Assembly: GCA_029931535.1 (NCBI GenBank)
Contig: JAQPZY010001415.1
Coordinates: 1,516,501-1,580,500, forward strand
Length of the DNA: 64,000 bases
Direction: 5' to 3'
Source of the DNA: Margaritifera margaritifera
Taxonomy: Eukaryota; Mollusca; Bivalvia; Unionida; Margaritiferidae
The position numbers and the translations under genes were made by a program. Of this stretch, positions 19,780 through 30,930 are shown piece after piece. How positions within the stretch are numbered: the first letter of the stretch is position 1; every line of letters starts with the position of its first letter. Under the pieces are notes generated by a model. It did no database searches. It saw nothing but the letters and a program-made list of their open reading frames with translations, and was not told the origin of the DNA.

Positions 19780-21596
19780 ATGGAGCGACAACTGACCAAA
19801 CGCATTAGAAATGAAACTTTTTCTGACAGAGGAATATCGGTGTTATTGGAAGAGATAGCTTTTGAAAGGGAACTGATAATGGCAACATTTTCTAGCAGTG
19901 TTAATCATGCGAAGAAACAGGCCATTTGGTCGAAAATCACGGCCAGATTGACTGCCTCTGGGACCGCCATGCAGTCAGCTGATGAGTGTAGAAAAAATGG
20001 AAGAATCTGAAGGCAGCTTCACTAAATAATGTGAAGGAGCAGAGAAGAACTGGAGGGGGGCCACCAACACCACCATTACCCTTCAAAGAGTTGATAGTTT
20101 CCATAATCGGGGAAAAAAGTGCCTTGAGAAATGGCATTGAAGGTACATGTATGTTTTGCATCGTCTCATAATGAATGAAAATCTTGTTCGAATTCCTAAG
20201 AAATAAAATGTAATAATTTGTATGATATGTTTTAAACGTAATCAATTGATTACTATGGTGCCTTTAAGTTGCACAATTTTCATGCACTTGGGTGTGTTAT
20301 TAAAAAGGAAAACACAGAAAAAATCTGATTAAGTGATTTGATAATTCATCATTGTCAGTTAAACCAAAAAAGAATTTCTGTTCATTTTTTTTATTATTTT
20401 TACAACAAGATGCAAGTACTTTATTTTGATATACTTGTTGTTTTGCAGTGGCAGATACAGACACATTTGTTACTGCAGCTGTTGATGCTGTGACTGTGGA
20501 AGTTTATTTGAATGAGGCAGTTGGTATGTATAAATAATGTATTATGTCAACAATATTAATCCATAAGCTGTTATTTAATACATTAAAATAATTGCTTCTT
20601 TAACTGTTAAATTTTGAATTGTTTTCAGTAACACAGACACTATAAAAATAAAGGTTCACTGAGTGTTGGTACTGAGTGCTATTACTTTGTACTATAGTAA
20701 TATAACATTACAACTTTTACTATGTTAGTAGTAGTAGTAGTGAGGTTGGGTTAAAATCAACAATTGTGAAATATTACTCAGTCTTACAGTGGACTGAATT
20801 TTAATGATATGTTTTCAATTCAGAAAACATGAAGCTGTAAAGTTGAACACATCTGCAATTCTGATTGCATAATAACACTTACAGTGTACAATTTAGAAAA
20901 ATAAATTTGGGATGTACTGTTATGCAAGAAGTGATACCAGATTAAATTTTGTATTGACCTGCATTGTTGTTACAATTAACATATTCTTCTCTTATGTTGT
21001 CATTAGGCAAACAAGAGATGCAAAGTTGCACATCAGTTCCAGTGACTGAAGCTGCTGAAATTTCGGGTTCTGATCCTTCTGAAGCAACAGCTTTTGCATC
21101 CACTCCGATGACAAAGAAGAAAGGGAACAAACCAAAATGGGCACAAAAACTGAGTGTGCTGTCTGATTCTGTAACAAAAGATAATTGTGATCCATTAGTG
21201 GATAGGTGGCTTCAAAGTGAGATAGATAAAAAAAGAGAAAAGACTGATCTTACTGTTGAAGGCCCAAACTAAAGCAGAAATTGGGCTTATAAAGGTGCAG
21301 AAAATCAAAGCTGAATTTTGTGAATCATATTGCAGTGTGCTTGGTATACTGTTGAAGGCCCAAACTAAAGCAGAAATTGGGCTTAAAAAGGTGCAGAAAA
21401 TCAAAGCTGAATTTTGTGAATCATATTGCAGTGTGCTTAGTATACTGTGGAAGGCCCAAACTAAAGCAGAAATTAAGCTTATAAAGGTGCAAAAAATCAA
21501 GCTGAACTTGACATAAGGAAATTGAAATTAGAAGTAGATTTTGTTGTTTGTGAGGCTGTTGCAAGACCAGAGAAATATAAAAACCCCATTATGTGA
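19780..21596 (+). CDS. Myb/SANT-like DNA-binding protein, three exons, with single-base frameshifts
   Basis: Exon 1 (19780-20142) starts at an ATG and encodes 'MERQLTKRIRNETFSDR', then 'LLEEIAFERELIMATFSSSV', 'KKQAIWSKITARL', 'ADECRK-KW-KNLK' and 'TGGGPPTPPLPFKELI', ending GIEG. This is the Myb/SANT-like fold of the Myb_DNA-bind_5 type (three helices with W-x-x-I and ECRKKWKNLK), followed by the usual TGGGPP linker; the family includes Harbinger-transposon partner proteins and NAIF1-like nuclear factors. Exon 2 (20449-20523) follows 'ttttgcag' and precedes 'gtatgt'. Exon 3 starts at 21007 after 'cattag' and codes a Ser/Thr/Lys-rich region then charged helices. Splice phases agree. One A is missing in the run at about 19995; another shift lies near 21252 and one near 21500; corrected, the frame ends 'ARPEKYKNPIM' at 21596. 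The shifts sit mostly in short homopolymers, so they may be decay or sequence error. Exon 3 contains a 96-bp tandem repeat (see separate entry). Confidence 0.72.
21252..21520 (+). repeat. 96-bp coding tandem repeat inside the Myb/SANT gene
   Basis: Unit starts are at 21252, 21348 and 21444 (two full units and a partial). The period is 32 codons and the frame reads 'LLKAQTKAEIGLIKVQKIKA' then EFCESYCSVLGI. The second half of the unit (tgtgaatca.attgcagtgtgcttggta) also occurs once outside the gene at about 21675-21705, so the unit seems to have captured sequence from the 3' flank. Confidence 0.85.
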
Positions 21597-21599
21597 TCA

Positions 21600-22000
21600 T
21601 CTGTTACTATGTGTTATCATTCTAGCTGTAAGATTTTGTATTCTTCTTGCTTAGAGTACATATAGTTTTCTTTTGTGAATCAAATTGCAGTGTGCTTGGT
21701 AATGTCGTACTAATAAGAAATTGATTTTGTCTTTCTTCTAGTTCAGTGATGTGTAAATTAAAAAAAGAAACACTGTTTTACATGTCAATAAGACCTTAAT
21801 TTCCACACTGCAGACTTTAACTTACATTGTGACTTTATAAACATCCATCAGCACTAATCTTCTTGTTTATTAATGCTTTAATTGGTATACTAAATACTAC
21901 TTGATTATTTAATTTATATATATAATGTGTAGCTTACCTTAAAAATAGTTGTCGAGAAGCCTGTCCTGAACAACCTTCCCTGCAGCAAAAACCGAGCTCA
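21600..22000. other. 3' flank of the Myb/SANT gene, AT-rich
   Basis: It holds the solitary 'tgtgaatcaaattgcagtgtgcttggta' copy near 21675 and otherwise nothing I can name. No convincing AATAAA signal directly after the stop. Confidence 0.45.
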
Positions 22001-22009
22001 TTCTGACAT

Positions 22010-22115
22010 TCTGGCAGGACCATCATCATCATGTTTGTCATCAGAAGAAGAATGATAATCAGATGAGTCTGAGTCAGAATCATCTGGAGGTGATACATTT
22101 AGCCACAGCCTGGCA
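22010..22115 (-). pseudogene. Possible acidic C-terminal coding remnant
   Basis: The minus strand reads 'LWLNVSPPDDSDSDSSDYHS' then SSDDKHDDDGPARMSE and a stop. This Asp/Ser-rich tail is convergent with the Myb/SANT gene 400 bp away. Upstream on the same strand the frame runs straight into a minisatellite, so only this piece is left. It could be the tail of a partner gene, but there is no domain to prove it. Confidence 0.3.
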
Positions 22116-22124
22116 CGTTTATGT

Positions 22125-22272
22125 AACATTAAACACACAGTGATTATTTTACACGATTATGTGACATTAAACACACTGATTATTTTACATGATTATGTAA
22201 CATTAAACACTGATTATTTTACATGATTATGTAACATTAAACACCTAGTGATTATTTAACATTAAACACGCA
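22125..22272. repeat. ~40-bp minisatellite, about 4 units
   Basis: The unit is 'tttatgtaacattaaacac', a variable 'acagt', then 'gattattttacatga'. From 22273 to 22800 is non-coding sequence without recognised features. Confidence 0.85.
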
Positions 22273-22809
22273 GTTCCAGTCCCCAGTAGACTGGTTCTGG
22301 CTGGTTTATGTAATGCCTGGATGGAACGCATAAAAATACCATTTTGTTTTCTTTTTTTTTCAATTTAAAATAAAAATCTGTTAATTTTCAAAGGCAGTAG
22401 ATTTCAACTATAAAACAGTATGTGTGTAGACAGCCTTAAAAACTGTATTTTTGACCTACCGCCGATAGAATCACATGTATCACATGTATGTTAAAGCCAA
22501 GGGAATACTAATTATAGGTAACCCAGGCAATCTGTTCCCCATTGATATGTCACATGCTTCGCTTTGTACACAAAGTTTATAGCTTTCAATAGAAGTACAG
22601 AAAGTAGGTGATCTTCATAAGGGTAAGGGGCATACATGGGGATAAATATTAAAACTTGACTAACAGTAGTCTTTCAACAACTTGAAAAATTCAGCATTTC
22701 ATCAGTGTGATCAAAGTTTTGTCAGACATTATTTTTTTTTTTACATGCCTGATGGGCACTTCACTTAGAATACTGGAGGGGCCTAATCTGCAATTAGAGG
22801 GATCTGGCG

Positions 22810-23720
22810 AAGATAACTGGCTATGATCCCTCATTGTCTGTCATCCATCCATAAATCAACAATTACTTGTTAGGACTCTGCAGGCCATATTTCTGATCCT
22901 AGTTTCATATAACTTGTAATATAAGCTTACATCATTATGATCAGGGAGTTTGATAATGAGCAAGATTCACGTGTCAATGAGGCGATCTTGCATTTGATTT
23001 GCTGAGCTTGTTAGCACTGAGGTAGCCATATTGCTGGTATGATTTTGATCATATTTGGAGCATGGGCTTATATCACAAAAATCTTGGACAGTTTTGATGA
23101 GTGAGAGCTGGACATGTTAATGAGGTGATCTTGCATATGATTGGCTGTGATTGTTACCGCTCTGGAGGCCATATTTCTGATCCAGTTTTGATAAAATTCA
23201 GAATATGGCTTTATATAATCATGATCTCAGATGAGTTTGATAATGAACGAGATGAACGTGTATTAATGAGATGATTGGCTGAGTCTGTCAACACTCTAGG
23301 GACTCTATTTATGATCATATTTGAAGGTTGTTAAATAGTCTTATATCATCAAGCTGTTGGATGAATTTGGCTATGATCAGGATCTACACATATCAATGAG
23401 GTGATCTTGTATCTGATTTGCTGAGCTTGTTACCACTTTGGAGGCTGAATTTAGATTGTATTTTGCTCAGACTTGTTAAATAAGTTTATATCATCATGAT
23501 TTTAGACTTTGACATGTTTTTTATAACAAGTGAGATCTGCCCATAATAATGAGTTGATCTTTCATCTGATTGGCTAAGCTTGTTACTTCTCTACAGACTT
23601 TATTTCTCATCAGATTTTGATTAAACTTGGTAAATAGGTTTGTATCATCAAGGCTTTGGGTGAGTGTGATTATGAGCTCATATTGATTAAGCTTTATCAT
23701 TGGAAAAAAGTTTTTTCACA
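22810..23720. repeat. ~140-bp dispersed repeat array, forward orientation, about 6 units
   Basis: The unit phrases are 'gatcttgcat.tgatt.gctgagcttgtta.cact', 'ggaggc.atatttctgatc', 'ttttgat.aaact', 'atggcttatatcatcatgat', 'gagtttgataatgagcaagat'. The first ~300 bp duplicate 8300-8650. This is one of the two largest runs of the family; its reversed partner lies at 44.2-45.1 kb. Confidence 0.85.
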
Positions 23721-24645
23721 CTAGTAAATCAGTCTCAGATCAAACTTCTGAACTTTTTAAATGCATGTTTTCCAAGTCAACAGTAGCACTACATGATATT
23801 TTCTTACACCTTATTGAATATTGATCTAACTTAATATTGACTGTCTTATTGAGAAAGTCCTGGTAGGGTTGGCAGGTCTGTGACAGAAGTAAATACGGGC
23901 AGGATAACATAATTCCTACATTTTTTTCAAGAAGTGCTGAAGATAAAAGCCCGGACAGTTTATGCTCCTATCATCTGTTATTGGCTGCTTTTCCTGACTT
24001 TGATCCTGAATCATGTAGTGTGTTATTCTCAGACCTCAGGTCAATTGCTTTCAAATGAAATCAGTTACATTAGAATTAGTTGTGTAGACATTGATTACAT
24101 TCACCGATACAAATACTCACTATAGTGAAGAATAATAGATATAAATTACATTACACTTTTTGCAATGTAATCAGATGCTTGTTAATTACTTTTGATTATA
24201 TTTCCTTATACAATCACAAAATTAATGTTAGTTTTTAGTATTATACATTTTAGAACTTCTACCTGCATCGTCATGAAGATCTAGGATGAGTTTGATTGTG
24301 AGAAAGGGAAATGCATATTAATTATGATCTTATCTTTGGAGAGAAGTTTCTCCTTTGAATACATCCTCTGATCGCATTAACATTAGGAAGAATCTCTGGC
24401 ACCCATTGAATCCAGCAACTGTGAAAAGATGAAAAATTTAATCGTTCCCATATATATTCTGTATAGATGAAGGGAAGTAACTCTTCCCAATCCTTCCCCT
24501 TACCTCCCCTCACCACCACTAGGTGGCTAGGGTTGTTCACCAGTTTTTAGCTTTCGATCAATATGACATTGTATCTCATATTCACTCATAGATTCTAAGT
24601 TAATCTTGTGGATTATTGACTGTCCAGCAATAAAGTTGGTATAGT
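23721..24645. other. Non-coding stretch without clear features
   Basis: AT-rich. A minus-strand frame at 24322-24540 has a weak resemblance to integrase-type tails that I rejected. This stretch separates two halves that are contiguous at 8.3-8.9 kb, so it may be an insertion of about 1.5 kb (23150-24660). Confidence 0.4.
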
Positions 24646-24649
24646 ATGA

Positions 24650-24912
24650 AGTGTAAAGGTCGCAGTGATCATGTGATGAAATTTGATATTTATGTGAAGA
24701 ATTTGTCTCAGTTGTGGAATTTTTTTTTTTGTTGCTTTTTTTCCCTTATGCTTCAACACAGTATTGTTGATACCCATTGTTGGTTATTTTCACTCACATT
24801 GCTATACGTATTTGCTTACTTTAATAACAAGTGAACACTGTGTTTTTTACAATTATCACAGTGAAAGGGCTTGCATTTGCCTTGTGAGCATCACTTTGAG
24901 TCAAAGTGGCCT
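24650..24912. repeat. Copy of 8.62-8.87 kb
   Basis: Matches in order: 'gatatt.atgtgaa', 'ttatgcttcaacacagtattgttg', 'ggttattttcactcacattgct', 'acaattatcacagtgaaa.ggcttgcatttgc'. From 24913 to 25139 nothing is recognised. Confidence 0.85.
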
Positions 24913-25139
24913 TCTGACAAAAAATGGATGAATGAATTAGGGGCTGTTATGCACAAACTTCTTTTGCTATGAGCTTTCATTGACCTGTCAAGTCAAGTGA
25001 ATGATATTCTTATGGTTTTGTTTTATTATAGCTGTCCAAAAATATGGATCTTTTTGACCTTGTGTATTTAATTTTTATGAATTTTTATATTAGGCAGGTT
25101 GATGTGAACTCAAATTTGTGCATAAAACTGTCCCTTGCT

Positions 25140-26141
25140 CTCTAAGTCATCCCTACCATCATATAACGCAGTTGTGAAATTAGATTCATTTAATTCCATA
25201 ATCATTTTTAAATTAAATTTATACTAGTTAAAATTGTCAATCCAAAATGAAATCATGCTTATGGAATCAACTGACCCAGATTTCCAGACCGCATTATACG
25301 GGGTTGGGGGTGGCTTCATGATATTGCCAAAAATCTCGTGTGTTGTAGAGTAAGTGTTGTGATCTTGAAGTCTTCGATTGTTGTGTTTGACGAACAGTAA
25401 AGATCATAAAACTATAAGAAATTGTGTCTATTACATTACCCTCTGATTTGTGTGCAGCATCTTCACAAACACTGACCTCCAATTAAGAAGAAGTATGTCT
25501 TCTTTTTATTTTATTTATTTTCTTTTTCTTAGCTTTATATAGTATCTTGTTATCATAATATAGCAGTCAAAACAAAAGCAATCCAAATTAGTTATGCCTC
25601 AAGTATTCTCATGATTTTTTTCGACTTATTGGCCCCCCCCCCCCCAAGACATACACACCTCCCCCACCCCTGTTTTATGCTTGCTTTTCTTTTCCCTTGT
25701 ATAACATGTGACACGAGGTGACTTGGACTATGACCACCTCCTAGTCTGCTTGATCATGGTCATTCTGACCGTTAGTTCCAGCACTGTCCTGGTGAGGTCT
25801 CGTACACTATCAGCTTGTTTCTGCAGGGGGGAGTTGTTAGGTTCAGTAGCCTTATTATTTGTGACCACGTGTTGTATTACTAAGACAGAGGTGTCTTTGA
25901 AGGCATTAAGTATGTTTTGTCCATCCATGTCACAAGTGCATTTAGATACATGTGGATTGGTGCAACTGGGGGCAGCATCTGTCACAGTAGGTACCCCCGG
26001 CTTGGTGTTGTCATCTATCTGGCAATATTTCAGAGGGAGGAGTTGTGGCATTAGATCTTCATCAATCAGATCTTGTAAGCTTTGGATGGTTGCAGGGTCA
26101 TCATTTGTTACCTGTTGTGTCATTTGCTGACTCATGGGCAA
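25140..26141 (-). pseudogene. Unknown coding element, copy 2 (longer 5' part)
   Basis: The minus strand from 26141 to 25728 is open for 137 codons: 'MSQQMTQQVTNDDPATIQSL', an acidic 'DLIDEDLMPQLLPL', a Cys-containing 'CTNPHVSKCTCDMDGQ', then 'FKDTSVLVIQHVVTNNKAT', QKQADSVRDLTRTVLELTVR and TMIKQTRRWS. The last part is homologous to copy 1. A second open stretch (25482-25294, 'SVCEDAAHKSEGNVIDTISY') and a third (about 25215-25140, 'MIMELNESNFTTALYDG') also match copy 1. The helical, Leu/Thr-rich central part could form a coiled coil. No known family is recognised. The complementary plus-strand frame over the same bases is a shadow. A C run at 25632-25645 lies inside. Confidence 0.5.
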
Positions 26142-26352
26142 TTAGTATGGATGTGACTCCCTTGATAGGCCGCTGTCTCATCTCACTCCAGTATGATCAT
26201 ACTTAATCATATTGTGACTCTCTATTCAAAGATGAACCTGTTTCATTTCCCTTTACAATGCATGGAGAAGAAAATGTATTTACTTTGCTCAGTAGATACT
26301 TATTTTAAAGGTGTGAATAATCAAGAGTAATACTCTTTATAATGTTACACTG
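26142..26352. other. Short flank before the 38-bp satellite
   Basis: Contains 'actctttataatgttacactgtgatttcatcacagg', the founder phrase seen at 770-810; otherwise nothing. Confidence 0.5.
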
Positions 26353-26850
26353 TGATTTCATCACAGGAGTGGGCAGTCAATGGCTAAGTGAGATGTCATC
26401 ACAGGAGTGGGCAGTCAATGGCTAAGTGAGATGTCATCACAGGAGTGGGCAGTCAATGGCTAAGTGAGATGTCATCACAGGAGTGGGCAGCCAATGGCTA
26501 AGTGAGATGTCATCACAGGAGTGGGCAGCCAATGGCTAAGTGAGATGTCATCATAGGAGTGGGCAGCCAATGGCTAAGTGAGATGTCATCATAGGAGTGG
26601 GCAGCCAATGGCTAAGTGAGATGTCATCATAGGAGTGGGCAGCCAATGGCTAAGTGAGATGTCATCATAGGAGTGGGCAGCCAATGGCAAAGTGAGATGT
26701 CATCACAGGAGTGGGCAGCCAATGGCTAAGTGAGATGTCATCGTAGGAGTGGGCAGCCAATGGCTAAGTGAGATGTCATCATAGGAGTGGGCAGCCAATG
26801 GCAAAGTGAGATGTCAGCATAGGAGTGGGCAGCCAATAGCTAAGTGAGAT
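26353..26850. repeat. 38-bp satellite, about 13 units
   Basis: The unit is 'tcatcacaggagtgggcagc' then 'caatggctaagtgagatg'. Early units have cagt-caat, later ones cagc-caat, and a run of units has 'catagg' for 'cacagg', so variants are clustered in space as expected from recent local amplification. Confidence 0.95.
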
Positions 26851-28480
26851 GGTCATGTACTACAGTACTAGACAAACAGAATGCAATAGTGTAAACAGCC
26901 AAATTTGTTTATTTTTCATGTCAAAATCAAAATAATGACTTGAAAAGAGTTATTCATTTCAAAATAATGACTTAAAAAGAGGTATTCATTTCAAAAGATA
27001 ACCCTTAATTCAAAAATGAACTGCGGTTGTCATTATTGTTTGTATATATTATGTAACAGAAATACATACTCATGCATTTAAATATGATACTTTCTCATCC
27101 TTATGATGCATTCACAAATAATATTTTCTTATTTATTAGAAAGGCTGTTACCTAGTCTCATGTGGTACATGGACAGCATCAACTATCAACTATCATCTTT
27201 GAGAAATGTGACCTTGAAACAGTATATCAGGCATTGACTGATAATTCAGATTTGATGAGTCAGCAATTGCCAACAGAGGTCTTCTCTCAGTGTGGTATGA
27301 TTTGTCAAAATATTTTCATGTTTTCCAATCCTAACTATGGGGACTATTTTGATATGATTTGTCAAAATATTTGGATATTTTCATATCGTAACCATGGGGA
27401 CTATTTTGATTGGTTTTAGCTTACCTTGGTGAAGGCTGAGAGTGCTTATGGCATGGTTCCATGTCTGTCAAGTGTTTAAAGAGTGGGCAGCCAATGGCTA
27501 AGTGAGGTGTCATCACAAGAGTGGGCAGCCAATGGCTAAGTGATATGTCATCACATAAGTAGGCAGCCAATGGCTAAGTGAGATGGTCATGTACTGTAGT
27601 ACTAGGCAAACAGAATGCAATAGTGTAAACAGCCAAATCTGTTCATTTTTCATGTTAAAATCAAAATAATGACTTGAAAAGAGGTATTCATTTCAAAATA
27701 ATGACTTAAAAAGAGGTATTCATTTCAAAATAATGACTTGAAAAGAGGTATTCATTTCAAAATAATGACTTGAAAAGAGGTATTCATTTCAAAATAATGA
27801 CTTGAAAAGAGGTATTCATTTCAAAATAATGACTTGAAAAGAGGTATTCATTTGAAAAGATAAATACTAGCCTTCAGTGCAGCAATTTTTTTACAGGTTT
27901 AAAATTGCAACATTGAAAACGTATTTATCTATTGAAATACATAACTCTTTTCAAGTCATTATTTCTTAATTCAAAAATGAACTGTGGTTGTCATTAGTGT
28001 TTGTATAGATTATGTAACAGAAATACATACTCATGCATGTAAATATGATACTTTCTCATCCTTATGATGCATTCACAAATATTTGTTCTTATTTATTAGA
28101 AAGACTGTTACCTTAGTCTCATGTGGCACATGGACAGCATCAACTATCATCTTTGAGAAATGGGACCATGAGACAGTGCATTAGATATTGACTGATAATT
28201 CAGATTTGACGAGTCAGCAATTTCCAACATAGGTCTTCTCTCAGTGTGGTATGATTTGTCAACATATTGCGATGTTTTCCAGTTGTAACTACAGGGACTA
28301 TTTTGATATGATTTGTCAAAATATTCTGATGTTTTCCAGTCGTAACTATGCGGACTATTTTGATAGGTTTTACCATACCAGTTTGAAGGCTGAGAGTGCT
28401 TATGGCATGGTTATATGTCTGCTTATGGCATGGTTATATGTCTGCTTATGGCATGGTTATATGTCATGTGTTTATCTTTT
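26851..28480. repeat. Two ~0.9-kb compound units with nested satellites
   Basis: Both units carry the same order: 38-bp satellite end, 'ggtcatgtactacagtacta', 'aaacagaatgcaatagtgtaaacagcc', 32-bp satellite, 'aatgaactg.ggttgtcatta', 'tactttctcatccttatgatgcattcac', 'cagcatcaactatcatctttgag', 57-bp units. In unit 1 the 32-bp part is nearly single (two copies at 26930-27000); in unit 2 it is amplified to about six (27655-27865). The 38-bp part is 13 copies before unit 1 and 3 before unit 2 (27478-27585). A 57-bp 'gatttgtcaaaatattt..gatgttttcca' repeat (27295-27415, 28245-28375) and a 22-bp 'gcttatggcatggttatatg' repeat (28395-28465) are also nested. Confidence 0.88.
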
Positions 28481-28539
28481 GATGAACACCTTGTTAGCTT
28501 GATTAGGAGAAAATTCCTTGAGGTAGACAAATACAATGT

Positions 28540-28712
28540 TAGTATGCATAGATTTGTATGCATATATCAGTGACCTAAATAGATTTGTATGCATATGTCA
28601 GTGACCTAAATAGATTTGTATGCATATATCAGTGACCTGAATAGATTTGTATGCATATGTTGGCGATCTGAATATATTTGTATGCATATATCAGTGACCT
28701 GAATCGATTTGT
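28540..28712. repeat. ~33-bp minisatellite, about 5 units
   Basis: The unit is 'aatagatttgtatgcatatatcagtgacct'. It is followed by a 10-nt G run near 28783 and AT-rich sequence to 29090 without features. Confidence 0.85.
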
Positions 28713-29089
28713 GTTCAGTTATATAAAATATTTCAAAATTTTTGAAATCTTCTAGAATTTTTGGGACTTTTAGATTTTTATTATGGGGGGGGGGGCAAAT
28801 AGCTTACTAGCTTACACATGCTTTAGAAACACAAATATAGCTTTATTTTAAATGAAATAAAGAAAAATAAGAAAAGGTGGCAATGTGAATTCAGTGATGG
28901 CTGAGCCAGATATAATTGACCAGTGGTCATTTTTGACCAGTAATAACCAATAAACAAATTCTTATAACCTGAAATGTGAACTAGTTTAACTAGACATTTC
29001 TTTTTTAAACAAGACATGGAACATCCCAATATATCAAATCAGCACTTAGATATTTTGTAAACAAAATATTTACATAATTTCATGTTGCC

Positions 29090-30560
29090 ACTACAGAGGC
29101 CAAATTTTTTATCAGGCATGGATCAAACTTGGTATGTAAGCATATGTAATTAAGATATCAGACAAATTTGATTATGACCAAACATCTGGGTTTATTAATG
29201 AGGTAATTTAGCATCTGTTTAACTTAGCTTGTTATCAATCTAGATGCTGTATTTCTGGTCAGATATTGATCAAACGGTTTGTAGGTTTATTAGACTGAAA
29301 TAAATATTGAATTTAATGATAACTAGCATCCATTGATGTTAATGGGATGATCTTGAATCTTTTTGGTTTAGTTTCAGCTGCAGAGGCTGTAGTTCTAAAT
29401 AGATTTTTATCAAAATTAATATTGAATTTTATTATTCAGATCTCAGACCAGTTTGTATATGAGCAACATCCACTCATGCTAATGAAAGAAGCAGTGTTGT
29501 TCATTGCAGAATTAAAAAAAGGTAGGGTCCAGTGGCCCCTACAAGGTTGAAAAGTGCGGTAATTTAGAAAACAAACAGGACATGCAAATACCCTTACCAA
29601 TTGTTGGTTTATTCAATAAATTCACATGTCTTCATCACAGGCATTTGTGTCATGAATTTAGTCAATTTTCTAGTATTAAATGCTCCAAATCAGTCATTGT
29701 GGAGTCAGACTACAGAATGTTTTTTCTAGTTTCCTTGTTTACTAAAATAACTGTGTCTGTACAGATTATGGAAATCGTAGCAAGCTATTCTATAGTCTGA
29801 CTCAACAGTGACTGATTCAAAGTATATAATACTGTGAAAGTGAATATTTATTGCAGAAATTAATAAATTCACTACCTGGACACCAGTGATCATTATCAGC
29901 CTCTCTTGTCGTGAGCGTTCCATACTGGGATTTTAACTCGCCAAGCTTGATTAACCATTCCCTTCTATAAAAAAAATACATTTTTTGACAATTGAGCCTG
30001 GATTTTGTTTCCTCCTTGCACACAACTTTCATAATAAACAAAGCAGTGTTAGGTGAAGATTTCATCAATAATCATGGATCATGTGCTCTCGATTTGTGAC
30101 CAAGCTGATCTAAATCAGTAAGACATTGTCAGCAAATGAAATTGATTGTCTTGTGTATCGTTGACAATGAATGCACTCTATTCAGTAAGCTTTGGGATGT
30201 GCTTAATTCAATCTAAAATAAACTGTAATGATCTTTTACCTCTATTTTCTCTGGTCTTTTTTATGTGCCTTTTTGGTGCCATGGAGAGAACTTTCTTGAG
30301 CCCACAGATGAAAAATAAGGTTTATTACTGCAAGAGTGCAACCTGAAATGAACTCTGATGAAGTGATGTAACATGTGAATTAGATGAGCTTCATACCACC
30401 ATAGAGGCTTTTTTTCTGATCAGATTTTATAGAGACTTGTTATATATAACCTTTTATCAGCAAAATTTTGGATGAGTTCAGTTATGAGCAATATCTTGAA
30501 TATCAACGAGGTGATCTGACATTTGATTGTGTCTGATCTGGCTTGCGAGCATAGTTACAC
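29090..30560. repeat. Dispersed repeat block, partner of 2.08-3.24 kb
   Basis: It is collinear with 2080-2990 and then 3000-3240, including the ~140-bp family at 30360-30540. Two short insertions relative to the first copy are visible near 29270-29460. Several short frames occur in it but none is recognisable. Confidence 0.75.
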
Positions 30561-30579
30561 AAACAAGTACATGGGAATA

Positions 30580-30930
30580 GATTTTTAGAAAACTCAGTTT
30601 GCAGATATATTTGAAGAATGCCTTGAATGATACCAGTTCAGTAACTTGCTTTTTATATTTTTTATAAAAAAAAAATTAATTTATTTCTTATATATTTAAC
30701 CACACTTCGAATGCCTTGAATGATACCAGTTGAGTAAATTGGTCTTTTTAAACTTTTTATCCTTTATTTAAATTTCTTTATCATAGATTTAATCACACTT
30801 AGCATGTGGGTATATCTTGACAGTGAGACTATCACATTCAGTACTCTTCTGTCCATGATATCAGTTTCAAGGTCAAAGGCCATGACAAAGAATTTTGTAC
30901 TGCTCTAGCGGGTATCTTGTGAACATCTTA
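30580..30930. repeat. Dispersed repeat copy, left part of interrupted copy
   Basis: It matches 8870-9190; its continuation is found at 32419-32500, beyond the 1.49-kb insertion. Confidence 0.88.

Noticed and set aside
24322..24540. Minus-strand frame with DWEELLPF, recalling retrotransposon integrase tails
   Set aside because: Only a short phrase matches and the rest does not follow the family.
25708..26130. 140-codon plus-strand frame
   Set aside because: It is the complement of the better supported minus-strand frame, which has a homologous second copy in the window.
28783..28795. G run and the C runs at 17601, 25632 and 63168 as functional G-quadruplex sites
   Set aside because: They are single homopolymer runs without the four-tract spacing; kept only as notes in neighbouring entries.
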